Part shown: positions 1 through 11,866 of the stretch, piece by piece
Layout of the letters: the number at the start of each line of letters is the position of its first letter
Position numbering within the stretch: the stretch's first letter is position 1
Assembly: GCA_963556495.2 (NCBI GenBank)
Contig: OY747715.1
Span: forward strand, 14,249,239 to 14,313,238
DNA length: 64,000 nt
Source: Valencia hispanica
Lineage: Eukaryota; Chordata; Actinopteri; Cyprinodontiformes; Valenciidae
Reading direction: 5' to 3'
Position numbers and translations under genes: made by a program
Notes under the pieces: generated by a model
Databases searched by the model: none
Seen by the model: only the letters and a program-made list of their open reading frames with translations
Told to the model about the DNA's origin: nothing

Positions 1-459
1 AGGCTTCTGGCCCAGAAAAGTAATTGTCATATGTAGTAAAGTTGTCATATTTGTTTGAGGATTCTTTTAAAATACTTCTGGAAGTATGCAAACATTGAGA
101 AATTTGTTGGTATAGCCTCCTTACAGCTAAGAAAAACTTCATTTTTTCTGAAAACTGAGAAAATTAAAATAATCTGCAAAATGAAATGTTATGTTGTTTA
201 TGCTTAAAAGATATACTTAAATAGGCTAAATGGAGAGACTCGTTGATATCCCTACAGAGGTTTTTATTCCTGGTATTACATTTTATGTAAATAATTTAAT
301 TTACAAGAAGCCAGAACATCTGTAATTGGCACCAGAGGGCATAGCTTGTGACAAGTGACATGAAGGTGGTTTTTGGCTGTTACTAGAGCAGCTGTAGGTT
401 GACTTTGAGCATTCTATATGCACGGCAGCCATACTGGATATTGAACTTGGGGTTGCTCA
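1..459. other. AT-rich sequence, nothing recognised
   Basis: No open frame, known repeat or RNA signature is visible. The last few dozen bases may already belong to the LINE that follows, but I see no clear 5' boundary. Confidence 0.5.
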
Positions 460-1910
460 ATGAGTTCCAATTTTCCCAGTTGGAATTCTGACTTTAGGGG
501 CCATCCTTGTATTGGCTATTTCACCTGCACGGCTCTAACACAGCTAACTGATCACTGCCTGCAACAAATTGATAAACAACTAATAGTTTGCACAGTATTA
601 TTAGACTTTAGTGCGGTGTTTGATCCAACTGATCATGAGCTTTTGCTCAATAAATTATCCGGATATGGTTTTCACTTGTCAGCTCCTAAGTGGATGGAAA
701 TGTATCTTTCAAACAGACAACAGCGTGATCTATTTAATGGCACTTTATCAAATGCTAAACAATTAAAATGTGGAATTCTGCTAGGAAGTTGTTTAGGACT
801 GCTCCTTTATGCAATATTTACTAATGAATTACCAAATTTATTAAAAAATGCATCTATGGCAATGTATGCTGATGATACCACCATTTATTTATTTGCCGAG
901 AATCTAGCAGAATTAAATAGCTTGCTTCAGGAAGAGCTAATGCTGGTGTCAAAGTGGGTTGATGAAAATAAGTTAAAATTGAATATTGCTAAAACAAAAT
1001 CTATGGTATTGGCAACCAGGGATGTTTTAAGAACAGATCCAAAGCTCAGTGTATCCCTAAAAGGAATAGATATTGAACAGGTTAAACAAGTCAAATTATT
1101 AGGTGTATGGCTATAGGACACAATCTCATGGACAACACATATTGATAAGCTGGAATCCAAAATGAGTAAAAGTATCTTAGTTATTAGAAGATGCAGAATT
1201 TTTTTAACTGTGAATAGTGTTAGATTAGTTATACAAGCTTTAGTTTGACCTCATTTGGAATACTGTGTTGTGGTATGGTCTTCTGCATCTAAACAAGATG
1301 TCCATAAGATCCAACTGACCCAGAATAGAGCTGCTAGACTCACCTTAAATTGCTCTATGAGGGAAAAATGTAGCTGTGATACATAAGAGATTATCATGCC
1401 TGACAGTCAAACAGAGAATGGCCAGTAGACTGGCCCAGTTTGTAAGAAAAACATCTCTGACCAGGGAACCAGTCTGCCTGTAAACTGAACTGACTCTTTC
1501 ACAAAAGAGACATGGGTATAGAACAAAGCATCCTCAATTAATTATACATTGCCTTTACCTAAAACTAATGTATTAAAGAAATCAGTGATATATCGGGCCG
1601 TATCGATGTAGAATAAACTGCCTTTATATATAAAAAAGATACACAAAGTGCATTCTTTAAAAAATAATTAAGACGCCAATTCAAGAAAAAATCTCTATTA
1701 AATATTGAATGATTAAATGATATACTAGTTGACACTGCATTTGACCTTAGTTCACAAATCTGATTTATGTACCAATAATGTTTTATGAATGTTCGTACAA
1801 GATTTGAATGTTATTGTTGTGAATGTTATATCCATGGTGATATGGTTGTGTGGTTTTATGGACCCCGGTAATAACTAACTGGATCCTATAAATAAAAAAG
1901 TATTCTGTTA
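460..1910 (+). mobile_element. Decayed non-LTR retrotransposon, RT domain to 3' end
   Basis: Reverse-transcriptase pseudogene of a jockey-superfamily LINE. The open part (460-1116, 218 codons) carries the RT palm: LLDFSAVFD (residues 47-55, first catalytic Asp), a degraded GVPQGS-type box (GILLGSCLG, about 105-113) and MYADDT (135-140, catalytic Asp pair). Homology runs on in the same frame past an in-frame TAG at 1114: THIDKLE, then PHLEYCVVVWS and LTQNRAARL, the usual thumb and connection motifs of fish LINEs, with more stops. The stretch ending near 1905 (GGATCC then AATAAA-like) looks like the 3' UTR. The 5' end, with the endonuclease, is missing, as usual for a 5'-truncated insertion. 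The open frame has no start of its own, so its first ATG-like codon is arbitrary. Clade assignment is uncertain. Confidence 0.85.
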
Positions 1911-2245
1911 ACTCACCAAAACGTTACGTTTGACTAGCTGTTAGCCTTGCAGCTTGAGATTAAGTTGCCGTTAGCTCAGCTTTGAGAAGTTCTCAATTTA
2001 ACTTTGACTAGCTGTTAGCTTGACTTCAGGTAGGTGAATTTTAGGAAGCTGGTATTTTGACATCGAGTTAGCTTTCCTTTACATAGCTATTAGCTTAACT
2101 TTGACTTTCTTTAAATGATTTATTGATTACTGGGAAGTCAGAAGGGAACTGGAGGGTCATCTCGGGAGTAACCAGGAAGTGGAAAAACCAGATTGGAATC
2201 CAAGGAACAGTGGTTTAGAAAAGGTATGAACACTATTACCATGAA
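1911..2245. repeat. Short direct repeats with TAGC motifs
   Basis: The 17-mer TTTGACTAGCTGTTAGC occurs at 1929-1945 and again at 2003-2019, with further looser GTTAGCT copies between and after. This looks like an imperfect tandem duplication of about 74 bp. No gene is seen. Confidence 0.5.
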
Positions 2246-2935
2246 CAGGTCGCCCAAACAGTCACTTGGTGCAAAAACAACAACCTACAGCAAAACACAT
2301 CAAAAACACAGGAACTCATAGTTGATTTCTCACACTCACCCACGCACAAAATACCCATCTCCATCTCGACCCAGCCTATCACCATCACAGAGTCATTTAA
2401 ATTCTTAGGCACACACATCAGCAATAAACTTAAATGGAAACTACACTCAGACCAGATGTACAAGAAAGCCAATAAAAGATTATTTTTTCTCAGACAGCTA
2501 AAAAAATTCAGAGGCCCAATATCCTGCTTCAGTTTTACACCGCCATGATTCAAAGCATACTCACCTCATCCATCATAGTCTGGTATAGAAAATTGGACTC
2601 CTACTCTTGCAAAAAAAAAAAACAACACAACATATAATAGACAAATCATCTAAAATATCAGGCCACACCCTCCCTTCCATTGACACACTGTACCACAGAC
2701 GTATCATACAACGGGCTACAGGTCCCTGCCAACAAAATCAACCAGATTCAAAAACAGTTTTTCCCCAACAGCTGTACGGACACTAAATCAAATATTTATC
2801 TGAAGTTTCAATGTGTATCTGTCTTTTTATTGTTTGTATTGTGTAATGACAGAGATGTCAGCATGCCATGCTGTACTGAAAACAAATTCCACCAACATGT
2901 GTGGTCATTAATAAATGAATCTGAATCTGTAAGTG
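2246..2935 (+). mobile_element. LINE 3' fragment (Rex1-like), RT C-terminus
   Basis: Plus-strand translation gives a typical fish LINE C-terminal RT region, broken by small indels: VTWCKNNNLQQNTSKTQELI, then FKFLGTHISNKLKW, KKANKRLFFLRQLKKF, and ILTSSIIVWY after a frameshift near 2520. Further pieces such as NSFSPTAVRTLN follow before a 3' end of ATGAATCTGAATCTG type (about 2915-2931), a short repeated tail. The RT catalytic core is absent, so this is a 5'-truncated, dead copy. The Rex1-like label comes from remembered similarity and could be wrong at clade level. Sequence of different, more GC-rich character lies on both sides, so the fragment may have inserted into another repeat. Confidence 0.75.
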
Positions 2936-3010
2936 GGAAACTGTGTGCTGAGGTTGGCTAGAGGTGGGTGTGTGATGATCGTTGATTTTCCGTTTGTCTC
3001 TGCAGGAGTA

Positions 3011-3364
3011 ATGGCTGAGGATGCCTAGAGGATTTCCGGAAGCGATGAAGATGAAGGTAAGTTTTCTTATATTGCAGGTGAAGGTGGTTCTGGGCGGACA
3101 GGCGACCTGTTTGGAAGTGACGGCGACGATGGTGAGTATTGTGGAGATTTACCAGCGGGGAGCGGTGTGGAGGCTGACCAGGCAGGAACCAGTACTGATG
3201 AAGTGATTATCTTGGAAGGTTCCGGAGTGAGGTTGTTGGAGTCCCAGGAAGGATCAGGCTTAGGAGCGGGAACCAACTGGCGCCAGCCTCCAGGATCCAC
3301 TCCCCTTTTGAGCTGGAGAGTTAATGAGGTCCTGATTGGAAGCACCTGGATAGCAGCTGATTGA
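3011..3364 (+). pseudogene. GC-rich open frame of unknown origin, one internal stop
   Basis: From an ATG at 3011 the frame reads MAEDA, a TAG at 3026, then 111 uninterrupted codons to TGA at 3362. The product is acidic and glycine/serine-rich at its start (GSDEDEG about ten codons after the stop, then GDLFGSDGDDGE), with TSTDEVIILEGSG mid-way and LLSWRVNEVLIGSTWIAAD at the end. Base composition is clearly richer in GC than the surroundings. I do not recognise a family. It could be a retroelement gag/ORF1 remnant, an exon-like piece of a host gene, or chance. GT and AG pairs at 3057/3078 would enclose only 22 nt, too short for an intron, and the frame runs straight through them. Confidence 0.35.
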
Positions 3365-3444
3365 CACACCCTACAGAGAAGGTAGGAAGAAACATGTGCA
3401 CACCCACTCTCCAGCACACAGCCACACAATCCTATCAGCCCCAA

Positions 3445-5860
3445 AGTATTAAATTAAGGGTAGCTGCCATATTTTTTCTTTCCAGGTCATTTTTTGTCTA
3501 ATCAGATTAAATATTTGACTTATTCAATTATCAAAAACAAAATCTGAGTTTTGTTAAAAAATTGATAAGGGAGACTGTTAAGCTTTTGTCAGTTTTGAGT
3601 TATTTCAGAGATAGTTATGTTTTTGTAATTGTTGTTAAAGGGTAACAACAGGATCTGTGTAAATGATCATGAATACAACATAACCATAATAGTTTACAAT
3701 GCAGATGTACATGTACTTCTTCGAAAGACAAAAAGGAAATGGACATGCAAAACCTTTGCTATGAAGTTTGGTGAAAATGTCAGTTTTTCCAGACAAAAAT
3801 GTTTAAAGCTTCAATATTCGGAAATATCAACGTTTCTGAGCTATTCTTTGCTCTTTACTATGTCGGGGTGATAAAAACATAATAAGTCATAATATTCATC
3901 ACTCAGATAGCATCTGCCTCATACGTTAGGTTTGATTGTTCAGACTGTCATCACAGACAACAACACACTGCCAGCTTTCACCGAGAACAAGATAAACATG
4001 ACAGAGAAATTATAATAAAATGCAAGTGTCAACTGTAAATTAGGCAAGCTATTGTCGTAAATCTAAAGAGACAGATGTTTTAACTCCTCACATTAACTTC
4101 CTTCAATGGCCTATTTTATTGCTTTAAAGTGACTCATTCCTCAACATTGAGTTGTTTGTATAAATAGCCCATGACTGAAACATAAATTTTCTCAACACAT
4201 ATTTTTAAAGACTGATCTTAGAATGATGCAAAAAAAACAAAAAACCATCAACTGAACTTTGTGTCTGATGATTGTATTGTTGCTTTGACTTCCTGACTTA
4301 CTGCTGTACTTCAGACTGGAAGCTCCAGATCTGAACTGACACTTGAAAAGCTTAAAGAAAGAGTGATTATGTCTTTTAATATCTCATTCAGCTTGAGTGC
4401 TGAGGGGTTGTCTGTTTTGTGACTCAGATTAAAGAAAATAAACAGCAACTGCCGAAACAAAGAATTGAAATATGAAGGTAAGCAGATCAGAAACATAACC
4501 GAGAGAAAATATTAGGTTATCTGTTGGTGTGAATGACACTAGGAATAAGCTGACACGAGTTAATATCTTGCTGTCTTTCTGCAGTGTTGAAACACATCTG
4601 AGTGATATGTTTAAACCATTTCCAGGTTTGTTTGTTTTTATAAATTATAGCTTGACTGTCACATTGTTGTATGAACCAGCCAAGTCAGGCTAAGTTTAGT
4701 GCTAAAATATATTTATAGGACATTGTGAAGTGGTTTAATTAAAGAAATAAACATTATGAAAGCTGTTTGCAGGATAAGAGATAAGTATACTATTTATTTA
4801 CAGAACTATTGACAAAATCAAACTAATCTCCACTCAGTTTGAGAGAAAAGTGGAAACTAGCACATTTCAGTTTCCGTAGAAGCAGCAAGTCAAAACAAAA
4901 GCCTTGAAATGTGCAACGTGTGCTGATCTTTACAAAATAGCTGGTACTTCCAAGCAACGTGCCACAGTGTACTGACAGATGTATGACTCACAAAGGAGAC
5001 ATGAGCGGCAGACTTCAGTCAAGCACATCCCAGCAAAGCTCACAAAACTGGCACGAATCATTAAGAATGTGGGAGAATTTGTTTAGTGGCAGTGGAGTGT
5101 ACTAACTCTGCAGCCATACCTGTCACATTCAACCGTGATGGCAGCTTTTTCTCAACTCCCACCAAGATATTCTTGTTTTTAGTTGTTGAATGTTACAGTA
5201 CATATTTTATGTCTATTTCAAGTTCATAACTACACACTTGCACAGACAAATATTTTCCGAAGTATTATTTTTTGTGTGCAAAAACCTATAGTAACTTAGC
5301 GGATGATGCGTAGATGCTATCAGACTTTTATTATCAACATGTCACAAAAAGTTAAAAGGTGAATACAGCTGAGACACTCAATTGCAAAAAACAGTTGAGC
5401 ACAAACTTAAGCACAGATGTATATTTCTATTTACATTTTATGATATCTCTTCATATGTGTGAAATCCTAACATTTCTTGTGGGTATAAAGGAAATTCAAA
5501 ATTCGTTAGGGCTGTGCTATTATTTGAATAAATTGTTCAATTAAAATTACTCTGGTATATTCCATTTTGAAAATACGATCATATTTTGTAATTAATCTCC
5601 TCCAACTGATCCGTGCTATCAGACTCCATTTGAGCTTTTTTTTCTGCAATTTTTATGGTGTGTGGAAGCATGTATCAGTTTTATAGGTGCTACCATAAAC
5701 TTTTCTAGGCAATTAAAAAATTTACTGTTTTTTGCAGCTTCCTAGGCAAAAAAAACAACAACAAAAAAGTATTTTGGTTACAGTTGAGACATTTCTTTCT
5801 CCCAGCGCTTACCTATACTGTTTGACTCTTACCTAGTTTATGCTTGTTATGTTCCTCATT
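3445..5860. other. AT-rich unique sequence
   Basis: No convincing coding frame, repeat or RNA is seen. Short open frames such as 3629-3871 have no recognisable motifs and look like chance. Confidence 0.5.
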
Positions 5861-5911
5861 TGTCAGTTGCTTTGGATAAAAGCGTCTGCTAAATGACTAA
5901 ATGTAAATGTA
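5861..5911 (+). repeat. Teleost LINE/SINE 3' tail (TTTGGATAAAAGCGTCTGCTAAATG type)
   Basis: The phrase TTTGGATAAAAGCGTCTGC followed by TAAATGACTAAATGTAAATG is the widespread 3' terminal module of a fish retroposon, with its ATGTAA-type terminal repeats. Only the last 50 bases remain. Confidence 0.75.
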
Positions 5912-5928
5912 CCATGGGCCCCATACTA

Positions 5929-6129
5929 TGGTGGCCTAAAAGTGTCAACAAAATGCAAAAGCACAACAACAAAAGCCACAGTGGAAGTTTTGCTAAAACA
6001 GAAGTCATACTAGCAAGTTTTTTATAACTTTGTATTTTTGAACAACTTTCATTGTGACTTTTGTTGTTGTTTTATGACGTTGTTGTTGCGTTGTGGCTTT
6101 TGCATTTTTTTTATCCTTCTAGGCCACCA
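5929..6129. mobile_element. 201-bp MITE with TA target duplication
   Basis: The termini TGGTGGCCTAAAAG (left) and the complement of CTTCTAGGCCACCA (right) form inverted repeats that continue imperfectly inward through AATGCAAAAGC and the CAACAACAA-rich part. TA dinucleotides flank both ends (5927-5928 and 6130-6131), as expected for a Tc1/mariner-type non-autonomous element. No coding capacity. Confidence 0.7.
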
Positions 6130-6131
6130 TA

Positions 6132-7362
6132 CCCTCCCAGCCCACAGTCCTCACAGGCGGCTGAGTAGTAGCAGTCCCTCTCCTGTCTAAGCCAGAGCAG
6201 CTCCCTCTGTGTCCAGACTGCCAATTAATGACAGACCCAAAGCTGGCACTGGGTGGTTCCCATACAGTTAGGGCAATAAAAAGTGAATAAAATGAATCAT
6301 AGCGCCGTAATAAATCACTGCATTTCTATTGCCCATTTTGTTGGTTTAGATTGATAAATAATTGTTTTGCTGTAACTTCTAGCAGGTTTCTATGAGGACC
6401 ATAGGCTTGTTAATTAAGCCAAGAAAGAATAATTGGAAATTTCATGCTTCAAGGCAATTTACTGCTTTTCAAGTGCACTAAATACATTGTTTTTACAAAT
6501 TTTAATAATGTTTTAATACTAGTGATTTCAATATTGAGCAGACAAATCAGGACTACTTCTTTTCCCCAATGGAGGAGGTCTAATATCAATCTGCATGCTA
6601 CTACAAGTGCAGCGCTGTAGGAAAGGCTTAGAAATAAACTTGATATTTTAAGTTGATCTTTGGGCTTAAGGGAGTTTTGGTGTCTTTGACATTCTCTCTG
6701 TTGTGGCTGCTCAATCTGTCTGTTTCTATGTTTGGATAACAAACAGGCGCAGGAGGTCTTTCAGGGAACATGAAACAGGCCGTCAGATGTCGGTGCCGCA
6801 GTGTGCTGTTATGTAAAACAGGTTACGATATTTAACACTGGTTATCACAAGACCGTCTGTTCATTTGGAGCAAATGTGACTACAGCGCCTACAGTTAATT
6901 TCACCCGGACAGACAGGTTAAACCAGTAAGCAAGGTAGCAGAGCATGGAGTAAAGAATCTGACGTGTCGTTATCCTTTTTCAAAATGATTTAATACATAA
7001 TTTGAGGACTGATGACAGCTTTGCTTTGACAAAAAATGAATGAGAACGCAAGTGAAATAGAATCCAACAACGGCTTTAATTGAAACGTCTCAATAAAGAA
7101 AATGGATATGAAAACCAGCATTAGACTGGTGGATCTTAATGGAAAGTTCACAGTGTGTAGAACACCAGAACCAAAATTTGAGACGGGTTTGTAAGATATA
7201 AGATGATGGGAAAAGATTGCATGAAAAAAACAGATATAACCACGTTTAACAGCTAAGCAGTAAAAAGTAATGTTCCGAGTTTGTAATGCCATTTATGGGC
7301 TGTGACTAACAAGATGAAAGACCGATGAGGTATTACTCACTGATTGTGCCAAGGATGTTTTT
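6132..7362. other. Unique sequence, possible non-coding conserved stretch
   Basis: No gene is seen. The part at about 6150-6430 is less AT-rich and contains many TAAT/ATTA motifs (for example around 6220 and 6350), in the style of vertebrate enhancers. I cannot test conservation from sequence alone. Confidence 0.25.
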
Positions 7363-7398
7363 ATGTGTGTGTGTGTCTGTGTGTGTGTGTGTGTGTGT
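7363..7398. repeat. (GT)n microsatellite
   Basis: About 18 GT units, interrupted once by CT. Confidence 0.95.
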
Positions 7399-7879
7399 TT
7401 TTTGGTCCAGATCCAGTCACACAGGGTGAAAAACAAAATTATTCAAAACCCCGGTAGGTTTAAAACTTTTTTGTTCACATTTTAAGTTTATTTCTGATAC
7501 AAAATGTAAAACTCTCAAAAGATATTAAAAGGAGTATCAGTATTGAGAAATAAATATTTCTGAGTTTTTATTATACTTTTCCTAAATAATTACATGTTGA
7601 AAGATTTATAATGTTATTACTTCCAGTGAGAAGGAACATGCTGGTCAGATTAAAAGAGTACTTTACACCTAAATCTGACGTGGATGTAAAGAATTTTGGA
7701 TTTTTTTTAAGGTGACTGTTTCCGTTCAGTTAAGATGGCAAGTCAGATGAAAGGTCGGAACAAATGTGGGTCATTCACTCGAGACTAAAGGTAACGATGA
7801 ATTTTGAGAGCTTGTTTAAACTGATCAAAATCAATTTCAATGATGGTCATGATTACCATTACCACCCATTAGAGAGCAT
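7399..7879. other. AT-rich sequence, nothing recognised
   Basis: No open frame with known motifs and no repeat structure is visible. Confidence 0.5.
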
Positions 7880-7883
7880 TTAA

Positions 7884-8619
7884 AGGAGTCATAACCTAGT
7901 ATTACCTTGGATACCCACGCTCTATTATAGTCTTTCAGGCCCTTCTAAAAAAGAAAAGTTGAAAAACTGTGGAAAAAATAAACACAGAGCTCCTCTGACC
8001 CTTATTTCTGAAGGCATTATTGTCTCGCGAGATCTGATGCGATATTTTGGCTGTCATGGACAGTCATTGTAATAATGCAAATGAGGGGCGCGTTGATTTG
8101 TGGCATTCTAGGTCATTTGTTGTTTGCAAAGTAGCAGCCATTACCCGTGTTGTCCTGAAGCTACTACTCCCGCTAGCATACAATAGTCGCATTAGCAGTT
8201 AGCTGCTGTTTGTTACACACAGTAGAGCAATAAAAACACAGCTTTGCCATTTCAATTGCAGGCAAGTCTCTGATTGTTGGAATGGCCCCTTTTTCCAAGC
8301 TCGAGTTTGTACTTCGAATCAGAATTCAGTAATGGCGGCGCTCGACTGAATATGAGGGGGAGAGGAGCAGGGCAGGCTTCCTGCAGCATAGGTCTGCGAT
8401 GTCCATATATGGTATATCCTGCGCCGACTTGACATCAAGTCGGACAGAAATTAACATCGCGTACTTGAGTGCGCGTGCACGTGGGCTGGTTGACGAACCC
8501 AAGGGTAAACAAATGCTTCAAACAAACGCTATCGGCTTCCCGGCCAGTGTATAATCGTTAGGCAATCATAACATACTTTTTTTCTCGTGGAAAAGTGAAA
8601 ATTACAGGTTATGACTCCT
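7884..8619. mobile_element. 736-bp non-autonomous DNA transposon with TTAA target duplication
   Basis: Perfect terminal inverted repeats AGGAGTCATAACCT and AGGTTATGACTCCT lie just inside TTAA at both ends (7880-7883 and 8620-8623). TTAA duplication is a hallmark of the piggyBac and Kolobok superfamilies. The AGG start fits Kolobok-type fish MITEs better, but that is inference. The interior is more GC-rich than the flanks, contains TCGCGAGA-like and GCGCGTGCACGTG stretches, and has no transposase frame. Confidence 0.75.
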
Positions 8620-8623
8620 TTAA

Positions 8624-9599
8624 AAGGATTAGTAATCAGTCTAATTTCAGTCCGAAAAAAAATAGTTATCAGTAATGCACTTTCTTCAATGACAAGAAGC
8701 ACAACTTTCAGTGTCACAGGCGTGTTTTGTTTTTTGATTGTTTTGTGCTTTTTTTTAATGATGTAGACCTACTTGCCCAATAATCACATGTCCAAGGTGT
8801 GCCTTGCCTCAGAAACTAGCCCTCAACCCCACCCGATACTGACAAGCACAAGGCGTGTATAGACTATGGATGGATAATAAGTTTCATTAGGATGATGTTC
8901 CTTTTGAAAGAAATGCTGTAAACATATTAAAGGTGATAAGGGCGGTGATATTTGCTTTATCATTGCTGTAGTTTGAGTGCATACACAGATAAAAGCAAAA
9001 CTTGTAGTTTGTTTCCTTTAGCCTATTGACTGAATACCTGCCTGTGTTCACACTGTTCCAGCTAGAACATTGTGTTTCTGCGTGAGCCAAACTTATTGCA
9101 CACAATACAGCGTCAGGCGGGGACTGACGGGTTATGCCGCAGGGCATTCTGTCATGTTGAGAAAGGAAACGCAGACGTTCAGAGAGACAGGGAGGACGAC
9201 TCGAGGGAAAATGTTTGCTGATAATTATGCTGTCCTTCACCTCCTCCCACTTAAGCACAACATGATGTAGATCGAAATCATCCCTGTTCCTCTGCAGGAA
9301 GCATTTTCTGCTAGGTTAATTATGTTTAAGTAGTAAATTACTGCAGGGAAGTGACCCATGGATAAAGGAAAACACCAATAAAGCAGGTCACCATCATGAT
9401 AAGCATAAAGCCCCAAAACACCAATGAATATTAGCAACAACAGCTTCGAGTTTTATTTAAAATCTTGATTTTTATTAACAGAAAGCTTCAGAATGGTTAC
9501 TGAATTAGGATGTTTGCATAGTTAATAGTAATTAGACTTCATTGTTATATTTGCTAAAAAATGAAGAAATCCATAAAAAGGCTGAGGTCTAAGGAAAGC
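8624..9599. other. Unique AT-rich sequence
   Basis: Nothing coding or repetitive is recognised. Open frames on both strands at about 8887-9440 overlap one another and lack motifs. Confidence 0.5.
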
Positions 9600-9804
9600 T
9601 GGACTTGGGACAACCCAACCCTGTTTATTTGTAGAAACACAGGTCAGAATTGATGGAAAATTGTCATATCTTTTTCCTTCCACTTCTCCATCACACACCA
9701 CTTGTGTTGGTCTCAGACATAGAATCCCAGTGAAATACATTGCTGTTAAAAAGTGAAAAAATTGAAAACAGTTCAAAGGTTATAATTACTTTTACAGGGC
9801 ACCG
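9600..9804 (-). mobile_element. Tc1-like transposon terminal fragment
   Basis: Read on the minus strand from 9804, the sequence starts CGGTGCCCTGTAAAAGTAAT next to a TA at 9805-9806. It continues through GGGATTCTATGTCTGAGACC and AAGTGGAAGGAAAAAGATAT, the familiar long terminal region of a fish Tc1 family whose ends read TACGGTGCCTTG. Only one end remains; no transposase or opposite end is seen nearby. Confidence 0.7.
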
Positions 9805-9806
9805 TA

Positions 9807-10267
9807 AACACCACTTGGAAAAAAATTGCTTTGGAAGGTGAAAGCTGAAAATAAATTATAAAAATTTCACAGTTTTTTTATGCAGAATCAGTAGATCTGA
9901 GGGGGTCAAGATTAAATTTCTTTGCATATCAAAAATGTCGGATTACATGTTGAAACTTATTTGCAAAGATTTATAATGTAAGTGAAACATGACTAAGTGA
10001 CAAGCAGCAGAAGTGATTCAACTATAGCATTTGATTATGGCCCCACTTTCAGGCTATGAAAATTTTTTTGTTTTTGCATATTGCAAACTTGTCAGTTCAT
10101 TTAACCATTAAACTGATGAAATTAAATATGAAATACTGGTAATTTCAATAAGTAAAGAAAACTAATTATTTTAAATTAGCTATTTTAAAAACAATGGAGC
10201 AAATTTAAAAGCTGGCATGTCAAAACAAAGAAAGAAAAAGAAAACAAAGTCCAAGCTATAGCCTATA
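9807..10267. other. AT-rich sequence, nothing recognised
   Basis: No gene or repeat detected. Confidence 0.5.
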
Positions 10268-10733
10268 CAGTGGAACCTGGTATTTGCAGGGGTTAGAGAC
10301 CACAGTCACCCACATAAAGCTAAAATCCGTGAATACTTGAAACCAGCTCTAAAAACAAGTATAACTGCCTATTTTAATCATTCAAACACCAATTACACCT
10401 GAATATGCATTATTATACACATTGGAGACCATCTTAGTACAGAAGCTAACTTCTACAATCTTCCCTATTTCCGTTGTTGGGAGTACAGCCAATCAGCGCC
10501 AAGTAAAATAAAGGACACTCCTGGATTGGCTGCTTGGCAAACACCAGCCAACAGGGTATCAAGTACCATTGCACCTAGGTATTTAACCTTCCCAATCTGC
10601 ATTTTCTTCTGAATTTTTTCGACATGCTCTATGAAGAAAATTGCGACTAGGTTGATTTTCTACAAATAACATGGAGTCATGTTTACCAGAAAAATCCAAG
10701 AATACTGAACCACGAAAAAGCAGGGGTCCAATG
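10268..10733. mobile_element. 466-bp pogo/Tigger-like non-autonomous element
   Basis: The left end reads CAGTGGAACCTGGTATTTGC. The right end, complemented, reads CATTGGACCCCTGCTTTTTC, so the ends form an imperfect inverted repeat of about 25 bp. TA flanks both sides (10266-10267 and 10734-10735). The CAGTGGACCC.. motif with 'GGGGTTAGAGACC' and 'CGTGAATA' phrases is typical of fish Tigger-like elements. There is no transposase frame, so this is a MITE or an internally deleted copy. Confidence 0.7.
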
Positions 10734-10735
10734 TA

Positions 10736-11650
10736 TTTGAGGATTTAAGGGCACTCAAGCAACCTCTGCTGGTGTGAAGACCTAAACTAGCAGCTTACTT
10801 TGCTTACACCTTGAACTGACTCTGCTAAAAGAGATATTCTGGTTAGTGGAAAAAAACACAGAAAAGTGTATTGAATCTACAATATTTCCTATAGTTGGAC
10901 CAATTTGTACAAGCATGCAGGCAGGGGTGGGCTGGTGTTGAAATTCAGCCCGGGAGCTTGGTTCAGATAGGCCTTTTATCTTATTGCTCAAAGGATGCAA
11001 GTGGAACCATAATATTAACAAAAATACTTCTATTGGTAGTATAACAACATAATAATGTTGTTATACTACCAAAAATATTAATGACATGTTTATGATAATA
11101 ATAGGCTAACAATATGTTTTTATGTCATCACAACCAGAGGTGGGTATCTACTTAAATTTACTAAGTTACATGTACTTCATTAGTTTAAAAAAAACAAAAA
11201 ACTTTTAGGAATAGTTTTACTGCACCACAGTTTTATTTTCATGAAGTATTGCTTAACCTATCACTGAATCAAAACAAACATGTTTTAACCAAAAATGCAC
11301 CAGACAAGGGCACAAACCTAAAGTTTATGTTGAAGTGAGACCTCCTGTTTGTACACAAGCTATGTTGTTCTGATGTTATTTTCTATCTGCCGATCCACTT
11401 GGAGATCAAATGAAAAAACGGTAAACACTATACATTGTTACTGGAAGCACTTTACCCTGTTCAAACACAGATACATTAGCTGTTGAAAATTTTGATCTGA
11501 AAATGTATTTCTTCAGCTAAGTTTTTTTTTTTTTTTTGTATTCATGTTTTAATTATTTCATTGTACTCTTTAAAATACCAGAGTTTGAAGATAACTATAT
11601 TTTGTTCTGTCTGATAAAATCATTTTTAAATGATCTGATCTGACCTGACA
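10736..11650. other. AT-rich sequence with one perfect hairpin and a T tract
   Basis: Contains the hairpin listed separately at 11033-11072 and a run of about 16 T at 11522-11537. No gene is seen. Confidence 0.5.
11033..11072. repeat. Perfect 18-bp-arm inverted repeat, 4-nt loop
   Basis: TTGGTAGTATAACAACAT, spacer AATA, then its exact complement. It would form a near-cruciform hairpin. It could be a tiny MITE or a snap-back replication product. Confidence 0.9.
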
Positions 11651-11866
11651 TTCTGACCGTGGCTCAGGATGTAGGAGTTTGTCCTGTAACTGGGGAGTTG
11701 CTGGTTCGAACCCCTGCTCTGTCCGTCTCGGTCGTTGTGTCCTTGGGCAAGACACTACACTACTGGTGGTCAGAGGGCCCAATGGTGCCAGTGTTTGGCA
11801 GCCTTGCTTCTGTCACTGTGCCCCAGGCAACGCCCTATGGTCAGCCCGCCACTACATGTCTAACAT
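11651..11866 (+). mobile_element. tRNA-derived SINE
   Basis: The 5' head resembles a tRNA promoter: an A-box-like TGGCTCAGGATG at 11660-11671 and a perfect B box GGTTCGAACCC at 11703-11713, at normal tRNA spacing. The body CTTGGGCAAGACACT, GGTGGTCAGAGGGCCC and CAGTGTTTGGCAGCC is a well-known teleost SINE body. Such elements are transcribed by RNA polymerase III and mobilised by partner LINEs. No tail or clear target duplication was found, so the 3' end is approximate. Confidence 0.8.

Noticed and set aside
3057..3078. Intron between GTAAG and TTGCAG
   Set aside because: Only 22 nt, far below the minimum for splicing, and the frame reads through it.
11660..11713. Functional tRNA gene
   Set aside because: A and B boxes are present, but the body is a SINE and no cloverleaf with acceptor stem can be formed.
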